From the NCBI GenBank assembly GCA_016647705.1, contig CM028335.1, positions 41,082,526 to 41,146,525 on the forward strand: a DNA stretch of 64,000 bases, written 5' to 3'. The stretch is from Eucommia ulmoides (taxonomy: Eukaryota > Streptophyta > Magnoliopsida > Garryales > Eucommiaceae). The notes beneath the pieces were generated by a model. It ran no database searches and was not told where the DNA came from. It saw nothing but the letters and a program-made list of their open reading frames with translations. Made by a program: the position numbers and the translations under genes. This document shows, piece after piece, positions 54,287-64,000 of the stretch (position 1 is the stretch's first letter; each line of letters opens with the position of its first letter).

Positions 54287-57200
54287 TCTGACCCCTATTA
54301 GTTCGTTGCACATTGTTGAAACAATACATCAATTTACCAAAACTTCACTCGCCTTGCCGCCCCTCATTGGAACTTTGCCTCGCTTTTTCATCTCTCATCA
54401 ACCCTTCACCAGACCTTCGTTGCGCCTAACAACCACTTATAAGATCTTCATATGAGGTTTGCAGCTATTGCATGACCTGTTGCATTTCTTAAGTCCTTTT
54501 TTTTTTTTTTTTTTTTTTTTTTTGTAAATTAAAAAAAGAAAAGAAAAAGGAAAAGGATATAAAAGGAAGAAAAAAGAAATTTAAATTTTCTTGACATGTC
54601 TTGGTGTTTTTCGTTTTATTTAATATATGTTAATGTTATCTCGTTGATGTTTGGTGGACAACCTTTTTGTTTTTCTCCACGATTTGTTTGTTCAATATAG
54701 CCAAGTTATATTTTCAGTCATGTCATCTCCTCCATTCACTACCCGGTAGTTGGGTGGTACTACCACAATATTTGCCAATATATGGTTTTTTGACTGTTGT
54801 CCTATCAGATGCAAATTATTCTGAGTTTCTCCAATATAAGGCATCTTATCACGTCTTCCTCTACTGCATCTTCTGTTCATCGAGGTAACCCTATTGCTTG
54901 TCTTTCTAGTTCCAAACCATGGGTTATTGGTTTTGCAGCCACTAATCATATGTTGGGTACACATCACATGTTTAATGACATAATCTTCTTCTTTACCACC
55001 GATTACTTAAGCCAATAGTTTTACCACTCCTATAATGGGCATTGGGACTGTACTACCTACTTCATCTCTCTCTTTGTCATTGATCGTCTATATTCTTCTC
55101 TCCCTTTTAAATTAATGTTTGTTAGTAAACTTACAGGGGATCAAAATTGCTCAGTTTTTTTTTTCCTAAATCTGTGATTATTCTAAACTTGAGTAATGAA
55201 GAGGACATGTCTCTAATAGCCTCTATTACTTCGATGATCGGGTAAATCCCGATCTTTCTCCTATTGAATGTCATGTCATAGCTCCCTTACACCAAATTTA
55301 TTGTCGACTTGGTCACCTATCCTTGGCCAATTTGAAACTTCTTATCTGTAATAGAAGCATCATCATGTTTCAGTTCCTTCTCGTATTAATAAACTTTAAG
55401 TGAGTCCTTTTATGGTTATCCATTCAGATGTCTCGTCTCTTCTACACTTTGTTTTCACTAATTTGTCACCTTTGTGGATGATTTCTCACATGTCACTTGG
55501 CTTTATCTAGTGAAAGACTGCTCCGAGTTATTTTCTATTTTTTTGTGCCTTTTGTGTTGAAGTTAAAACCCAATTTGATGTTCCTGTGCATATACTTTGG
55601 ATTGATAATGCCAAAGAACATTTTTTTGGAGCCTTTTAGTTCTTTCATGATTCAATCAGGTAATTTTCATCAGCCCTTTTGTGTTAACAACACCACCCAA
55701 CAAAAGTGGTTGTTGAATGCAAGAATAGACATCTGCTTGAGGTTACATGCTCTTTGTACTTCAAATGAACGTTCCTAGGAGTTTTTGTGCTGATGCGATT
55801 CTCACCACTTGTTATTTAATTAATCGCATGCTCTTTATCTTTAGTGGGAAGACCCCTCATATTGTTTTCCCCCTATGACCCTCCATTTATCTTACCCCCT
55901 CGTATTTTTGGTTGTATGTGGTTTATTCATCGATTTGTACCTACTAGAGATGAGTTAGATCCTCATTCTGTTGAATGTGTATTCTTGGGGGATTGTGGAG
56001 CACAAATGGAATACAGGTGTTATAATCATGTCTTACAACATTTCTTTGTGTGTTTTGATGTTACATTCTTCCCTTCCCAATAATAAGCGTACTTCCTAAT
56101 ACCAAGTATTCACATACACATTCCATTGATCTTGATATTGTACTTTCCTTCCCAATACCTAGTGTCACTCCTCTTGTGCATACATCACCTTCCGCCACCG
56201 CTATCCCCCTTTGTCGTTCATGTTGTAACTTGCAGGTTTATTCTTGTCGTCAAAATATGGAGGTCGTCGCACCAACCTTGGTTGCTTCACCATTTAGGTA
56301 TCCCTATTGCCATCCCATGAATGTAAACATTCTTGTATTTCGCATCCTATCTCTAATTTTTTATCCCATGAGCGTTTATCTCTATCCTATTCTTCCTCCG
56401 TTACTTCTTTGTTATTTCTCTCTCTTCTTAATACTTTTTTAGGGGCCCTGTCTCACTCTGATTGGAAGATTGCAATGGAGGAGAAAATGTTTGCTTCACA
56501 CAAGAAGCTTGGGACTGTGTATCTCTTCTATTTGGAAAGACGCTGGTTGTAGATGGGGGTATATAGTCAAAGTTCATCATGATCAAACCATCAATCGATG
56601 CTTATTTGGTTGGGAAAGGTTACACTCGGATATACAACTTTGATTTTCCTGAGCCATTTTTCGCCCGTTGTGAAGCTTGAATCGATTTGTCTGTTCATTT
56701 CCCTTGCAGCTACATTTGTTGGCTTTTATATCAGCACGGCATCAAGAATGCCTTCTTGAATGTTGATTTACTTGAGGAGTTATACATAGAGCAACCTCCA
56801 ATATTTGTTGCTTAGAGGGAGCTAAATTAAGTCTATATATAGGCTCAAAAAATCTCCTTGATGTTGTTTGGGAGATTTAGTGACACGGTCATTGAGTTTG
56901 GTCTTTAGCAATGTGCATCCGATCATTCAATCTCTAGGAACATAGTACCACATTGAAGATATTATTGATTATGTATATTGATGACATCGTGATTACAGGA
57001 GAAAATGACAACGGTATTGAAGCACTCATTCAGTTCTTGCATGGTAAGTTTTTTACTAAAGACTTGGGTTAGTTAAATTATTTCTTGGGTTTTGGAGTAG
57101 TTTGATCAAGTCAAGGTATTTATATTTCTTAGAGGAAATATGTCATTGATATAGTGAAACATGAGGATTGCTAGGATCCATACCAATAATCTGACTGATG

Positions 57201-57910
57201 GATTCGAATACAAAGTTATAGGTAGATTGAGGAGAGTTGTTGATGGACTTAGGCATTATAGACAATTAGTTGGGAAGTTGAATTATTTGACTGCTGCCAA
57301 ATCTGATATATATCCTTTGCAGATAGTGTTATCAATCAATTTTTAGATCTTCCAAGAACCAGTAATTGGGAAGCCTTTATCCGCATTCTTAGACATCTGT
57401 TAGGTGCACAAGGATCTGGTATGTCATATTAGAACCATGGATATGCTCATGTAAAGGGATGCACAGATGCTCATTGGGCTGGAACCCCCTTAGACTAAAA
57501 AAACGCAAGCTATTGTGTATTTGTTGAAAGTAATGTGGTCTCTTGGAAGAGTAAAAAAAATGTGTGGTAGCCAATCATGTGCCGAAACAATATATCGGGT
57601 TATGGCTTATGCCATGTGTCAGTTGGTTTGGTTGAAACACATGCTAGAAGAACTTGGTTTCAACAACTCCCCTCCTATGAGTTTAGTATGTGATATCAAT
57701 CAACAATTTATATAGCATCAAATCTAGTTTTTCATGAGCGAATGAAACACATTGAGGTTTTGATTGTCATTTCATTCAAGAGAAACTATTGCGTAGGTTG
57801 ATCCATACTTAAAATGTTCTCTCGATCAAAACTTTTTACTAAACCGTTTGGGGTTCTCGAACAAAATACATTTGTAATAAGTTGGAAGCATACGATTATA
57901 TAATTTGGAG
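54287..57910 (+). pseudogene. Copia H pol remnant
   Basis: After the hAT the copia H leader resumes, with a run of about 29 T at 54495-54523. A protease remnant reads KPWVIGFAATNHMLG (54912-54960), with the catalytic aspartate replaced by glycine. Integrase pieces include VTFVDDFSHVTWLYLVKD-like sequence (55470-55520), NVPRSFCADAILTTCYLIN-like sequence (55760-55820) and PPRIFGCMWFIHR. Reverse transcriptase is broken, with a Y-I-D-D-I-V-I-T-G-like motif near 56975. RNase H shows LVGKLNYLTAAKSDI, TDAHWAG, VSWKS, LVWLKHMLEELGFN and a HERMKHIE block near 57735. Stops and shifts are very frequent. Confidence 0.7.
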
Positions 57911-58040
57911 TGTTAGATTGTACTTTATCTTTGTATTTGGACTTCTATGTATGGCCCTAAATTTATTATAAATAGAAGGAGAGGCTAACTACTGAGGTCA
58001 AGTCATCTTATTCTTTTTGTATTTCTTTTCTACTTCAACA
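57911..58040 (+). repeat. 3' LTR of copia H
   Basis: This 130-bp LTR runs TGTTAGATTG to CTTCAACA, with TTATTATAAATAGAAGGAG, and is preceded by a worn polypurine region (AATTTGGAG). It matches the 5' LTR with many substitutions. Confidence 0.85.
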
Positions 58041-58763
58041 ATGATCAATGTGGAAAATATTAGCATTCGATTCTACCATGGGTGACTTGTGTATTTCTGT
58101 TTTGAAATTGCTTGATTTTTTATGATGCCGAAATCTGGTTCGATGGATCACAGTCAATATGGTTGAACTCTGCCGGGTTGAGTTCGTTAACCTGTGCATA
58201 CAAAACAAGACTTAGACATCGGGGGTTGGGTTCTCGGTGAAGCCCCTCCGATGTGAGAATAAGTTATCATCGTTTTGAGGAAAAATATGCTTCAGGGAAT
58301 TTAAAGTAGAATTTATACTGAGGTGGAGTTTATTTCCCTCTAGTAAGAAGTGTAGGCGCGAGCATTTGGTTTGTTTGTTTTGCTTTTAAGCCAGGGCTTA
58401 TCTTTAAGTAGAGAGGAAAATAAAATACTTGTGTTTTGTAGGTAAGTCTTGATGTGCCATTTGGTAAAGAATGAGACCCCTATTTATAGGGGTTTCTTGG
58501 ACTAATTTTGGAGTTAAATACTCATTTGGTGGTGAAATTAGGCTACCACTTATTAGTGGTTAACCCATTTGGAGTAGTGGTAGGTTTTAGTGGTCAAATT
58601 AGGTCATAATGGTAATTTTGATAGTAAATAGTTAGCAAAATTATCCATTAAAATTAATCATCATCAATTTTTACACTTTAAACCGATTTGCAAAACTATT
58701 TTGATGTTTTCTTTTTCTTAAATGGGTAATCTCTCCAAGGCAGGACCTACAATAAATCGAAAT
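58041..58763. other. Unassigned repeat-like interval
   Basis: No gene is seen. The stretch 58180-58260 (GACATCGGGGGTTGGGTTCT, GGTGAAGCCCCTCCGATGTG) can form a stem and resembles an LTR or fold-back end. CCCTATTTATAGGGG near 58480 is a palindromic TATA-like box. No second copy was found in the window. Confidence 0.35.
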
Positions 58764-59586
58764 TGATGAGAATCAATAAGCACCTTCAGAGGATCCGTCA
58801 CATATTCAAGTTGGGCCTATTATTACGGGAAGATACAAGAAAAATCAATGTAGCACTTAATGGGCCAATTCAAGAGATTTGGCCTATATCTACAATAGTT
58901 AAGCCCAAATTAGGCCTATCGGACAATCAAAGCCTAATTCATCTCATCAAGGCAAGTAAAATGGCTTAAACATGAACTTAAATGGAGCAAGGCATGAGGA
59001 CCACGAAATTCAACATATTTATTTTATTTATTAGTCTTTTAATTTTAATTTAGGATATTTATTTGATAATTTGTAAGGTTTGAATTCCAAGTAAATCTTT
59101 TCCTTTTCTAACTAGGAATGTAAGGCAAATTAGGAAACTTCCTTATTCTTTATTTAGCATTAAATTTTAGGGTTTCCTTTTTCCTCCATGTAGACCCACG
59201 AATTTCTAAGTGTACTAGGGTTTTTTTCTTATTCTCTTGGCCGTCTATTTAAAGGGCTTTGTAGACCTACGAATTTCACACTTTTGATATTGATTGATAT
59301 ATTTTGGGAGAGTTTTCTCTTGAGTTTTACAAAGAATTTTTCTGAACTTATCAAGTTTTATTGTGGCGTTCAACCTCTTTAGTTCGTGATTCTCTTGTAA
59401 TCATTGGGTTAAGAATTCTCTTATACCTTTGGTTCGCGTTTCATTCATAAACCCTGGGTCAAGGTAATCTATCAACTTTCTGTATTTTCTTGTGCTCTTC
59501 GTTTTCAAATATGAATTTAGATTCGATTCTTTGTGAAAAAATCCTAAATTGATTTCGGATCTCACTAATCCTTGGTGAGGTTCGCA
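58764..59586 (+). repeat. 5' LTR of the gypsy element
   Basis: The LTR starts TGATGAGAATCAATAAGCAC and ends GGTGAGGTTCGCA. The promoter is probably near GTCTATTTAAAGGG (59244-59257). The same family appears as a solo LTR at 17158-17950. Confidence 0.9.
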
Positions 59587-60207
59587 TAATTTGGTATCAG
59601 AGTAAGGTCTAAATCAGGTTTCATCTATCATTTTTATATTTTTTTCTTTCCTTCATTGTAATCATTTGATTCCTACGTTAAAATTTTCTTGGCCGAAATA
59701 TATAATCAAATCTGGTCAATTTTCGTTTTTTTTCTTAGTGTACATCTTCAAATCTCAATTTAAAGTTGTTGTATTTAAAAAAAAGGGAAAAAAAACAGAA
59801 ACAAAAATAGAAACAAAAAAAAAAAAAAAAAAACTGAAAATTCAGCAGCCCCTCCCAAAAAATTGAGAATTATTTCTTCTTATTCTATGCCATAAACTTT
59901 TCTTTGTGCTCTTCTGGTTCGCTTTGTTTTCGTTCCTAAAATATCATTCTTAGTGAATCAATTTGTTGAGTTTGGATTGCTATAAAGAAATTTCTGATTG
60001 AGATTGGTTAAGATCAATAAAGAACTAAAAGAGTGGAAAAATGGAAGAGAGTGTGAGCTCATAAGAGGGTAAAAACTGAATTTGAGTGATACACGAGTGG
60101 AGTGACATAGTTTGAGTGCAAACACGTAAGGGAGTGTTTGTGAGGTTTGCTAACTTTGTTTTGCAGGTTACTAAACATGTTCTGAGAAACAAACAAAGGC
60201 TCATCCG

Positions 60208-61518
60208 ATGAAGAAAGCACTGGAAAAGATGGACGTTATGGACGTAAAAGTTTTTTACAAGGCCTTGGAGCAAAAGCTTCAACAGTTGAACTTGCGGTTT
60301 GATGAAGTGCATGAGCGACTAGACAAAGTTAAATCTAGTGCACAAAAGGGGCAGCCACCGAGAGCTCCTAATGTGCAACGAAGAGAGAGGAATCAGCCTC
60401 GGTTCGAATATGAAGATGATTATGAGAATGACCTAAATGAAGACAATCATGCCTCTAATGCGAGCTTGGGCAGATTTGGATGTGGATATGGCAATAGAAG
60501 AGATAGATATGGGGAACGGCTTAATAATAACTTGGAAATCATCAAGGTGAAGATACCATCATTCCAAGGAAAAAACGACCCTGAAGTATACTTGGAGTGG
60601 GAGAAGAAGGTAAAGTTGATCTTTAAGTGTCACAACTACTCCAAGCATAAAAAGGTAAAACTCGTTGTAATTGCATTAGTTGATTATGCTATAATATGGT
60701 GGGATCAACTTGTGATGAACAGAAGGCGAAACCATGAGAGGCCTATTGAGACGTGGGCTGAAATGAAGGCCATAATGAGGAGGATGTTTGTCTCTAGTCA
60801 CTACCATAGGGATTTGTACCAGAAGTTACAAAGTCTTACTCAAGGATATCGGAGCATAGATGATTACTACAAAGAGATGGAGATCGCTATGATCCGGGTT
60901 AATGTCGAGGAAGATAGAGAAGCTCCCATGGCAAGGTTCTTGAATGGGTTGATTTGGGAGATTGCCAACGTGATGGAGTTGCAACATTATGTTGAGTTGG
61001 AGGACATGGTGCACATGGCAATAAAGGTGGAACGACAACTTAAAAGGAAGGGAACTCGGTCATTTCAAAACTCGGGCTCTTCCACTTCATGGAGGCCTAA
61101 CAAGAGGAGAGATGACGGGGTTTTTGCGTCCCAAACTAAACCGCCGAACATGAGAGATGATGTGCCCAATACCAACAAAGGTAAAACCGAAGCCCAAACT
61201 TGTAATCGTGATATTGAATGTTTTCGCTGTTTGGGAGTAGGTCACATAGCTTCACAATGCCCAAATAAGATGACCATGATAGTACATGTTGATGGAGAAG
61301 TGGAAACCGAAAGCAAGAGTGATGATGACCAAATGCCACAACTTGAGGATGTTTGTGATGATGAAGTGGAGTACCCAGTGGAGGGAGAGATACTTGTGAC
61401 TTGGCATGCGCTAAGTGCTCAAGTTGTGGAAAATGACATGGAACAACAAAAGGAGAATGAGAATAAAATGAAATTTAAAAGAGAGAATGAGTTGAAAAAA
61501 ACTTGTGAGATGAGTTAA
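60208..61518 (+). CDS. Gypsy gag polyprotein, intact
   Basis: Gag forms the virus-like particle that packages retrotransposon RNA. The 436-codon frame has a charged coiled-coil-like N-terminus (about 1-45), a retrotransposon gag domain (about 110-275) with [20 protein letters not shown], a [20 protein letters not shown]-like segment and [20 protein letters not shown]. It then has a basic linker and a CCHC zinc knuckle ([14 protein letters not shown], about residues 339-352). The C-terminus is acidic, then K/E-rich. The start at 60208 (MKKALEKMD) is the first ATG after the leader. It is uninterrupted, unlike every other retrotransposon gene here. Confidence 0.9.
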   Translation: MKKALEKMDVMDVKVFYKALEQKLQQLNLRFDEVHERLDKVKSSAQKGQPPRAPNVQRRERNQPRFEYEDDYENDLNEDNHASNASLGRFGCGYGNRRDRYGERLNNNLEIIKVKIPSFQGKNDPEVYLEWEKKVKLIFKCHNYSKHKKVKLVVIALVDYAIIWWDQLVMNRRRNHERPIETWAEMKAIMRRMFVSSHYHRDLYQKLQSLTQGYRSIDDYYKEMEIAMIRVNVEEDREAPMARFLNGLIWEIANVMELQHYVELEDMVHMAIKVERQLKRKGTRSFQNSGSSTSWRPNKRRDDGVFASQTKPPNMRDDVPNTNKGKTEAQTCNRDIECFRCLGVGHIASQCPNKMTMIVHVDGEVETESKSDDDQMPQLEDVCDDEVEYPVEGEILVTWHALSAQVVENDMEQQKENENKMKFKRENELKKTCEMS

Positions 61519-62060
61519 AAAAAATGGGAAAAAGGAGTGTGAAAAGAGAAAAGAGAGTGAAAAAGAGAAAGAGAGTGAAAAAAATGAAAGAAAAACATAA
61601 AAACAAGTGAGTTTTTATGCTAAGGCGAGTAATATCCAGAGGGATTTTTATACAAATCAACCTATATTTGTACTCTGGAACAAAGAGGGTTGTTTTACTA
61701 CTAACGAAATTGACAAATCTTTGCCTAGTGTTGTTGTTTATTTGTTGCAGGAATATAAGGACATGTTTCATGATGATGTGCATAGCGGATGTCTTCTTAA
61801 CAGAAGGATCAGGCATCAAATCAATTTTGTGGCTGGCGCAATGATTCCTAATCAACCAGCCTATGGGCATAATTTGGAGGAGACAAGGGAACTTCAAAAG
61901 CAAATTGAGGAGTTGATGTCCAAAGGAAACATACGAGAAAGCATAAGTCCGTGTGCGGTACGAGTGCTACTTGTGCCTAGGAAGGATGGGACTTAGCGAA
62001 TGTTTGATGATTGCCGAACTATTAACAACACTATGGTGAAGATTCGAGGACGAATCCTTT
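61519..62060 (+). pseudogene. Gypsy pol stub, reverse transcriptase start only
   Basis: After a purine-rich K/E stretch, the frame 61607-61996 reads FYAKASNIQRDFYTNQPIFV, SLPSVVVYLLQEYKDMFHDD, HQINFVAGAMIPNQPAYGHN, EELMSKGNIRESISPCAVRV and LLVPRKDGT. This is the lead-in and first block of plant gypsy reverse transcriptase. A stop replaces the W of G-T-W-R-M at 61994. The sequence RMFDDCRTINNTMVK then joins RGRILLKRGG, the usual pol C-terminus. The protease D-S/T-G motif is absent. Confidence 0.8.
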
Positions 62061-62075
62061 TGAAGAGAGGGGGAA

Positions 62076-62899
62076 TGATGAGAATCAATGAGCACCATTA
62101 GAGGATTTGTTATATGTTCAAGTTGGGCCTATTATTAGGGTAAGATCAAAGAAAAATCAATGCAGCACTTAATGGGCTAATTTAAGAGACTTTACCCATA
62201 TCTACAATAGTTAAGCCTAAATTAGGCCTATCGGACAATCAAAGCCTAATTCATCTCATCAAGGCAAGTGAAAGGGCTTAAACATGAATTTAAATGGGCC
62301 AAGGCATGAAGACCACGAAATTCAACATATTTATTTTATTTATTAGTCTTTTAATTTTAATTTAGGATATTTATTTGATAATTTGTAAGGCTTGAATTCC
62401 AAGTAAATCTTTTCTTTTTCCAACTAGGAATGTAAGGCAAATTAGGAAACTTCCTTATTCTTTATTTAACAATTAGATTTCAGGGTTTTCTTTTTCCTTC
62501 ATATAGATCCACGAATTTCTAAATGTACTAGGGTTTCTTTCTTATTCTCTTGGCTGTCTATTTAAGGGGTTTTGTAGACTTACGAATTTCACACTTTTGA
62601 TATTGATTAATATATTTTGGGAGAGTTTTCTCTTGAGTTCTACAAAGAACTTTTATGAATTTATCAAGTTTTCTTGTGACGTTCAACCTCTTTGGTTCGT
62701 GATTCTCTTGTAATCATTGGGTTAAGGATTCTCTTATACTTTTGGTTCGCGTTTCATTCATAAACGCCGAGTCAAGGTAAGCTATCAATTTTCTGTATTT
62801 TCTTGTGCTCTTCGTTTTCAAATATGAATTTAGATTCGATCATTTGCAAAGAAACCCTAAATTGGTTTCGAGTCTCACTAATTCTTGGTGAAGTTCGCA
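62076..62899 (+). repeat. 3' LTR of the gypsy element
   Basis: This repeat starts TGATGAGAATCAATGAGCAC and ends GTGAAGTTCGCA. It aligns along its whole length with the 5' LTR with scattered substitutions. Confidence 0.9.
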
Positions 62900-64000
62900 T
62901 TTGATTCATTTTTAGTAAAATAAAATAAAATAAAGCCATTAAAAGTCCTAATGCATACTGATGTGTATAAGGTGATCAAATGCATGAGCTTACCAGACGA
63001 GGTATTGAAATCAAGAAACACTTCTTCCAATTACAATATCTTGGATACAATTCATGTAGAAAAATGTGAAAAGTGACATGATCCATTGAAATATGATGCT
63101 AAAAGGGGGAGAGAATAATAATGTTTGTGAGGCAAATGTGTGGTAGGGAAAATATTTAGAGAATTAAACAATATAGATATGGAGAAAAAAAGTCAAATTA
63201 AATTTATAAAATAATGAAAGTATAATAGAAAAAGTAGGTGATTTAATTAATTGAGTATTTTGAAAAATATTTCGTAAATTGTTTTGGAATTGTGTTGTTA
63301 AAAGAACAGTAGTTGAATGAATTTTTTGTTTTTGGGAAAAAAAAAAAAAACAGTTCTCAAAATATAAATCAAGCAGGCTGTTTTTTTCTAACTTTTCTGA
63401 GGTCTAGCTCTTCCCCCTCTTTAACATGTTGTACCTGAATTAAATTACACTTTCTAACCAAGTTATACATACTATTGAAGTGTCTTACAGCATGATCACT
63501 TGCTAGGTGTTTGATATGTTGTCTCTGACTTTCAAGAAAAATAAGTAAAATGAGAATTAAGTTGCAACGAAGTTTTTAAAGCTAATTCTATTTTAGGCTT
63601 CACCTGTTCTTTCTGATATTTCAGTCAATATCAAAGAAAAAGAAAAGGATTATATTTTGCCTCAATTTTCATCTGTCATTACAAACTTTAAATAGATGAT
63701 GTGTTCGAATGGAGCAATTTGAACTTTGTCATAAAGGTAAAAAGGAACAGCAGGAGCAAGGTTTGGAATGTTTTGTTGCAGCTTGTTAAACTCAATCTTA
63801 TCTATATCTGAGCAAAATAATTGCATCCATATCTGGTAGTCTCATGTATTAAATAATTAAACTTTTGTTTATCACATTTATAAATGCAATTTATTCAGCT
63901 TCTTGTACTTTGTCACCTCAATTAATTTAGTTATACGCTTTAGTTGCTTAGTTTTGGAAAGCGGAGTTAATCCTAGTAACTAGCTTAGTTGTTATATATA
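62900..64000. other. Intron remainder, nothing recognised
   Basis: AT-rich sequence with no recognisable exon, repeat pair or RNA gene. I looked for the next GALAK exon (a peptide like L-I-E-N-x-x-L-G followed by G-I-L-D-Q-S) and did not see it, so the intron beginning at 44955 probably continues past the window. Confidence 0.45.

Larger units (their letters stand above)
45122..58040 (+). mobile_element. Ty1/copia element H, degenerate, interrupted by a hAT
   Basis: LTRs at 45122-45255 and 57911-58040 share CTACTGAGGTCAAGT, AAATAGAAGGAGAG and a TTCAACA end. The first is followed directly by a primer site (TGGTATCAAGAGCAGG). Between them lie a 5' leader, an 8.8-kb hAT element (45521-54278), and degraded protease, integrase, reverse transcriptase and RNase H (about 54880-57900). 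No matching target duplication was found (AACAT left, ATGAT right). Without the hAT it is about 4.15 kb, near the size of copia B2, to which its LTR is related. Gag is essentially lost. Confidence 0.85.
58764..62899 (+). mobile_element. Internally deleted Ty3/gypsy element with intact gag
   Basis: LTRs of about 823 bp (58764-59586 and 62076-62899) are highly similar. A primer site (TGGTATCAGAGTAAGG) starts at 59592, five bases after the 5' LTR. A polypurine tract (AAGAGAGGGGGAA) ends at 62075. Inside are a complete gag (60208-61518) and a pol stub that begins before reverse transcriptase. The stub breaks off after the first reverse transcriptase block and joins directly to the end of pol (about 62035). 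Protease, most of reverse transcriptase, RNase H and integrase are missing. No matching target duplication was found (GAAAT, TTTGA). It could only move using another element's enzymes. Confidence 0.9.

Noticed and set aside
60208-61518. 436-codon gag as a domesticated host gene
   Set aside because: It lies between matching LTRs with a primer site and polypurine tract and a pol stub, so it is a retrotransposon gene. Nothing shows host use.
1-64000. tRNA or rRNA genes
   Set aside because: I found no convincing cloverleaf or conserved rRNA segment on either strand by eye. The tRNA-like matches are only retrotransposon primer-binding sites.

Overview
This window is nuclear DNA of a flowering plant, most likely a eudicot. 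It is AT-rich, carries GT-AG introns, is packed with Ty1/copia and Ty3/gypsy LTR retrotransposons, hAT and PIF/Harbinger-like DNA elements and a LINE tail, and holds a block of plastid DNA in the order rpl33-rps18-rpl20. I cannot name the species.

The only host gene I can support is a plus-strand galacturonokinase (GALAK, GHMP kinase family). Three consecutive exons lie at 12041-12194, 29364-29429 and 44875-44954. Together they give only 300 coding bases. Splice sites are canonical and reading phase is kept across all three. The introns between them are about 17.2 kb and 15.4 kb. The next intron runs more than 19 kb to the end of the window, and the one before runs at least 12 kb back, since no earlier exon was found. 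On this reading the whole window lies inside one gene, and nearly everything else is intron cargo.

Layout. 1-12040 (upstream intron): a fold-back TIR element (912-2023); a minus-strand copia element A (2682-8013) holding a truncated plus-strand copia B fragment (3337-6253); a tandem duplication; two TIR elements (9765-10732, 11402-11888). 12195-29363: a small TTA-flanked MITE, local duplications, unassigned LTR-like DNA, and a decayed copia C (about 17031-25256) that contains a solo gypsy LTR and a complete but dead copia B2 (19659-24066, TSD GTGTA). A deleted gypsy, a minus-strand copia B3 split by a second fold-back element, and a LINE 3' end follow. 29430-44874: copia D (minus), copia F (minus) whose LTR is split by copia E (31798-37202, TSD AAAAG), copia G (minus), a TIR element, and a divergent tandem duplication of about 1 kb. 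44955-64000: copia H (45122-58040) contains an 8.8 kb hAT element (45521-54278, 8-bp TSD). That element contains plastid DNA and an LTR-like block. An internally deleted gypsy element with an intact gag (58764-62899) follows.

The elements do not form a pathway. They record repeated insertion into introns whose flanking exons stayed intact, which suggests the gene is still spliced. I see no bacterial-type system, CRISPR array, rRNA or tRNA. The strongest observations are the giant-intron GALAK gene, the four-level nest (gene, copia, hAT, plastid DNA), and the plastid rps18 copy with expanded heptad repeats.
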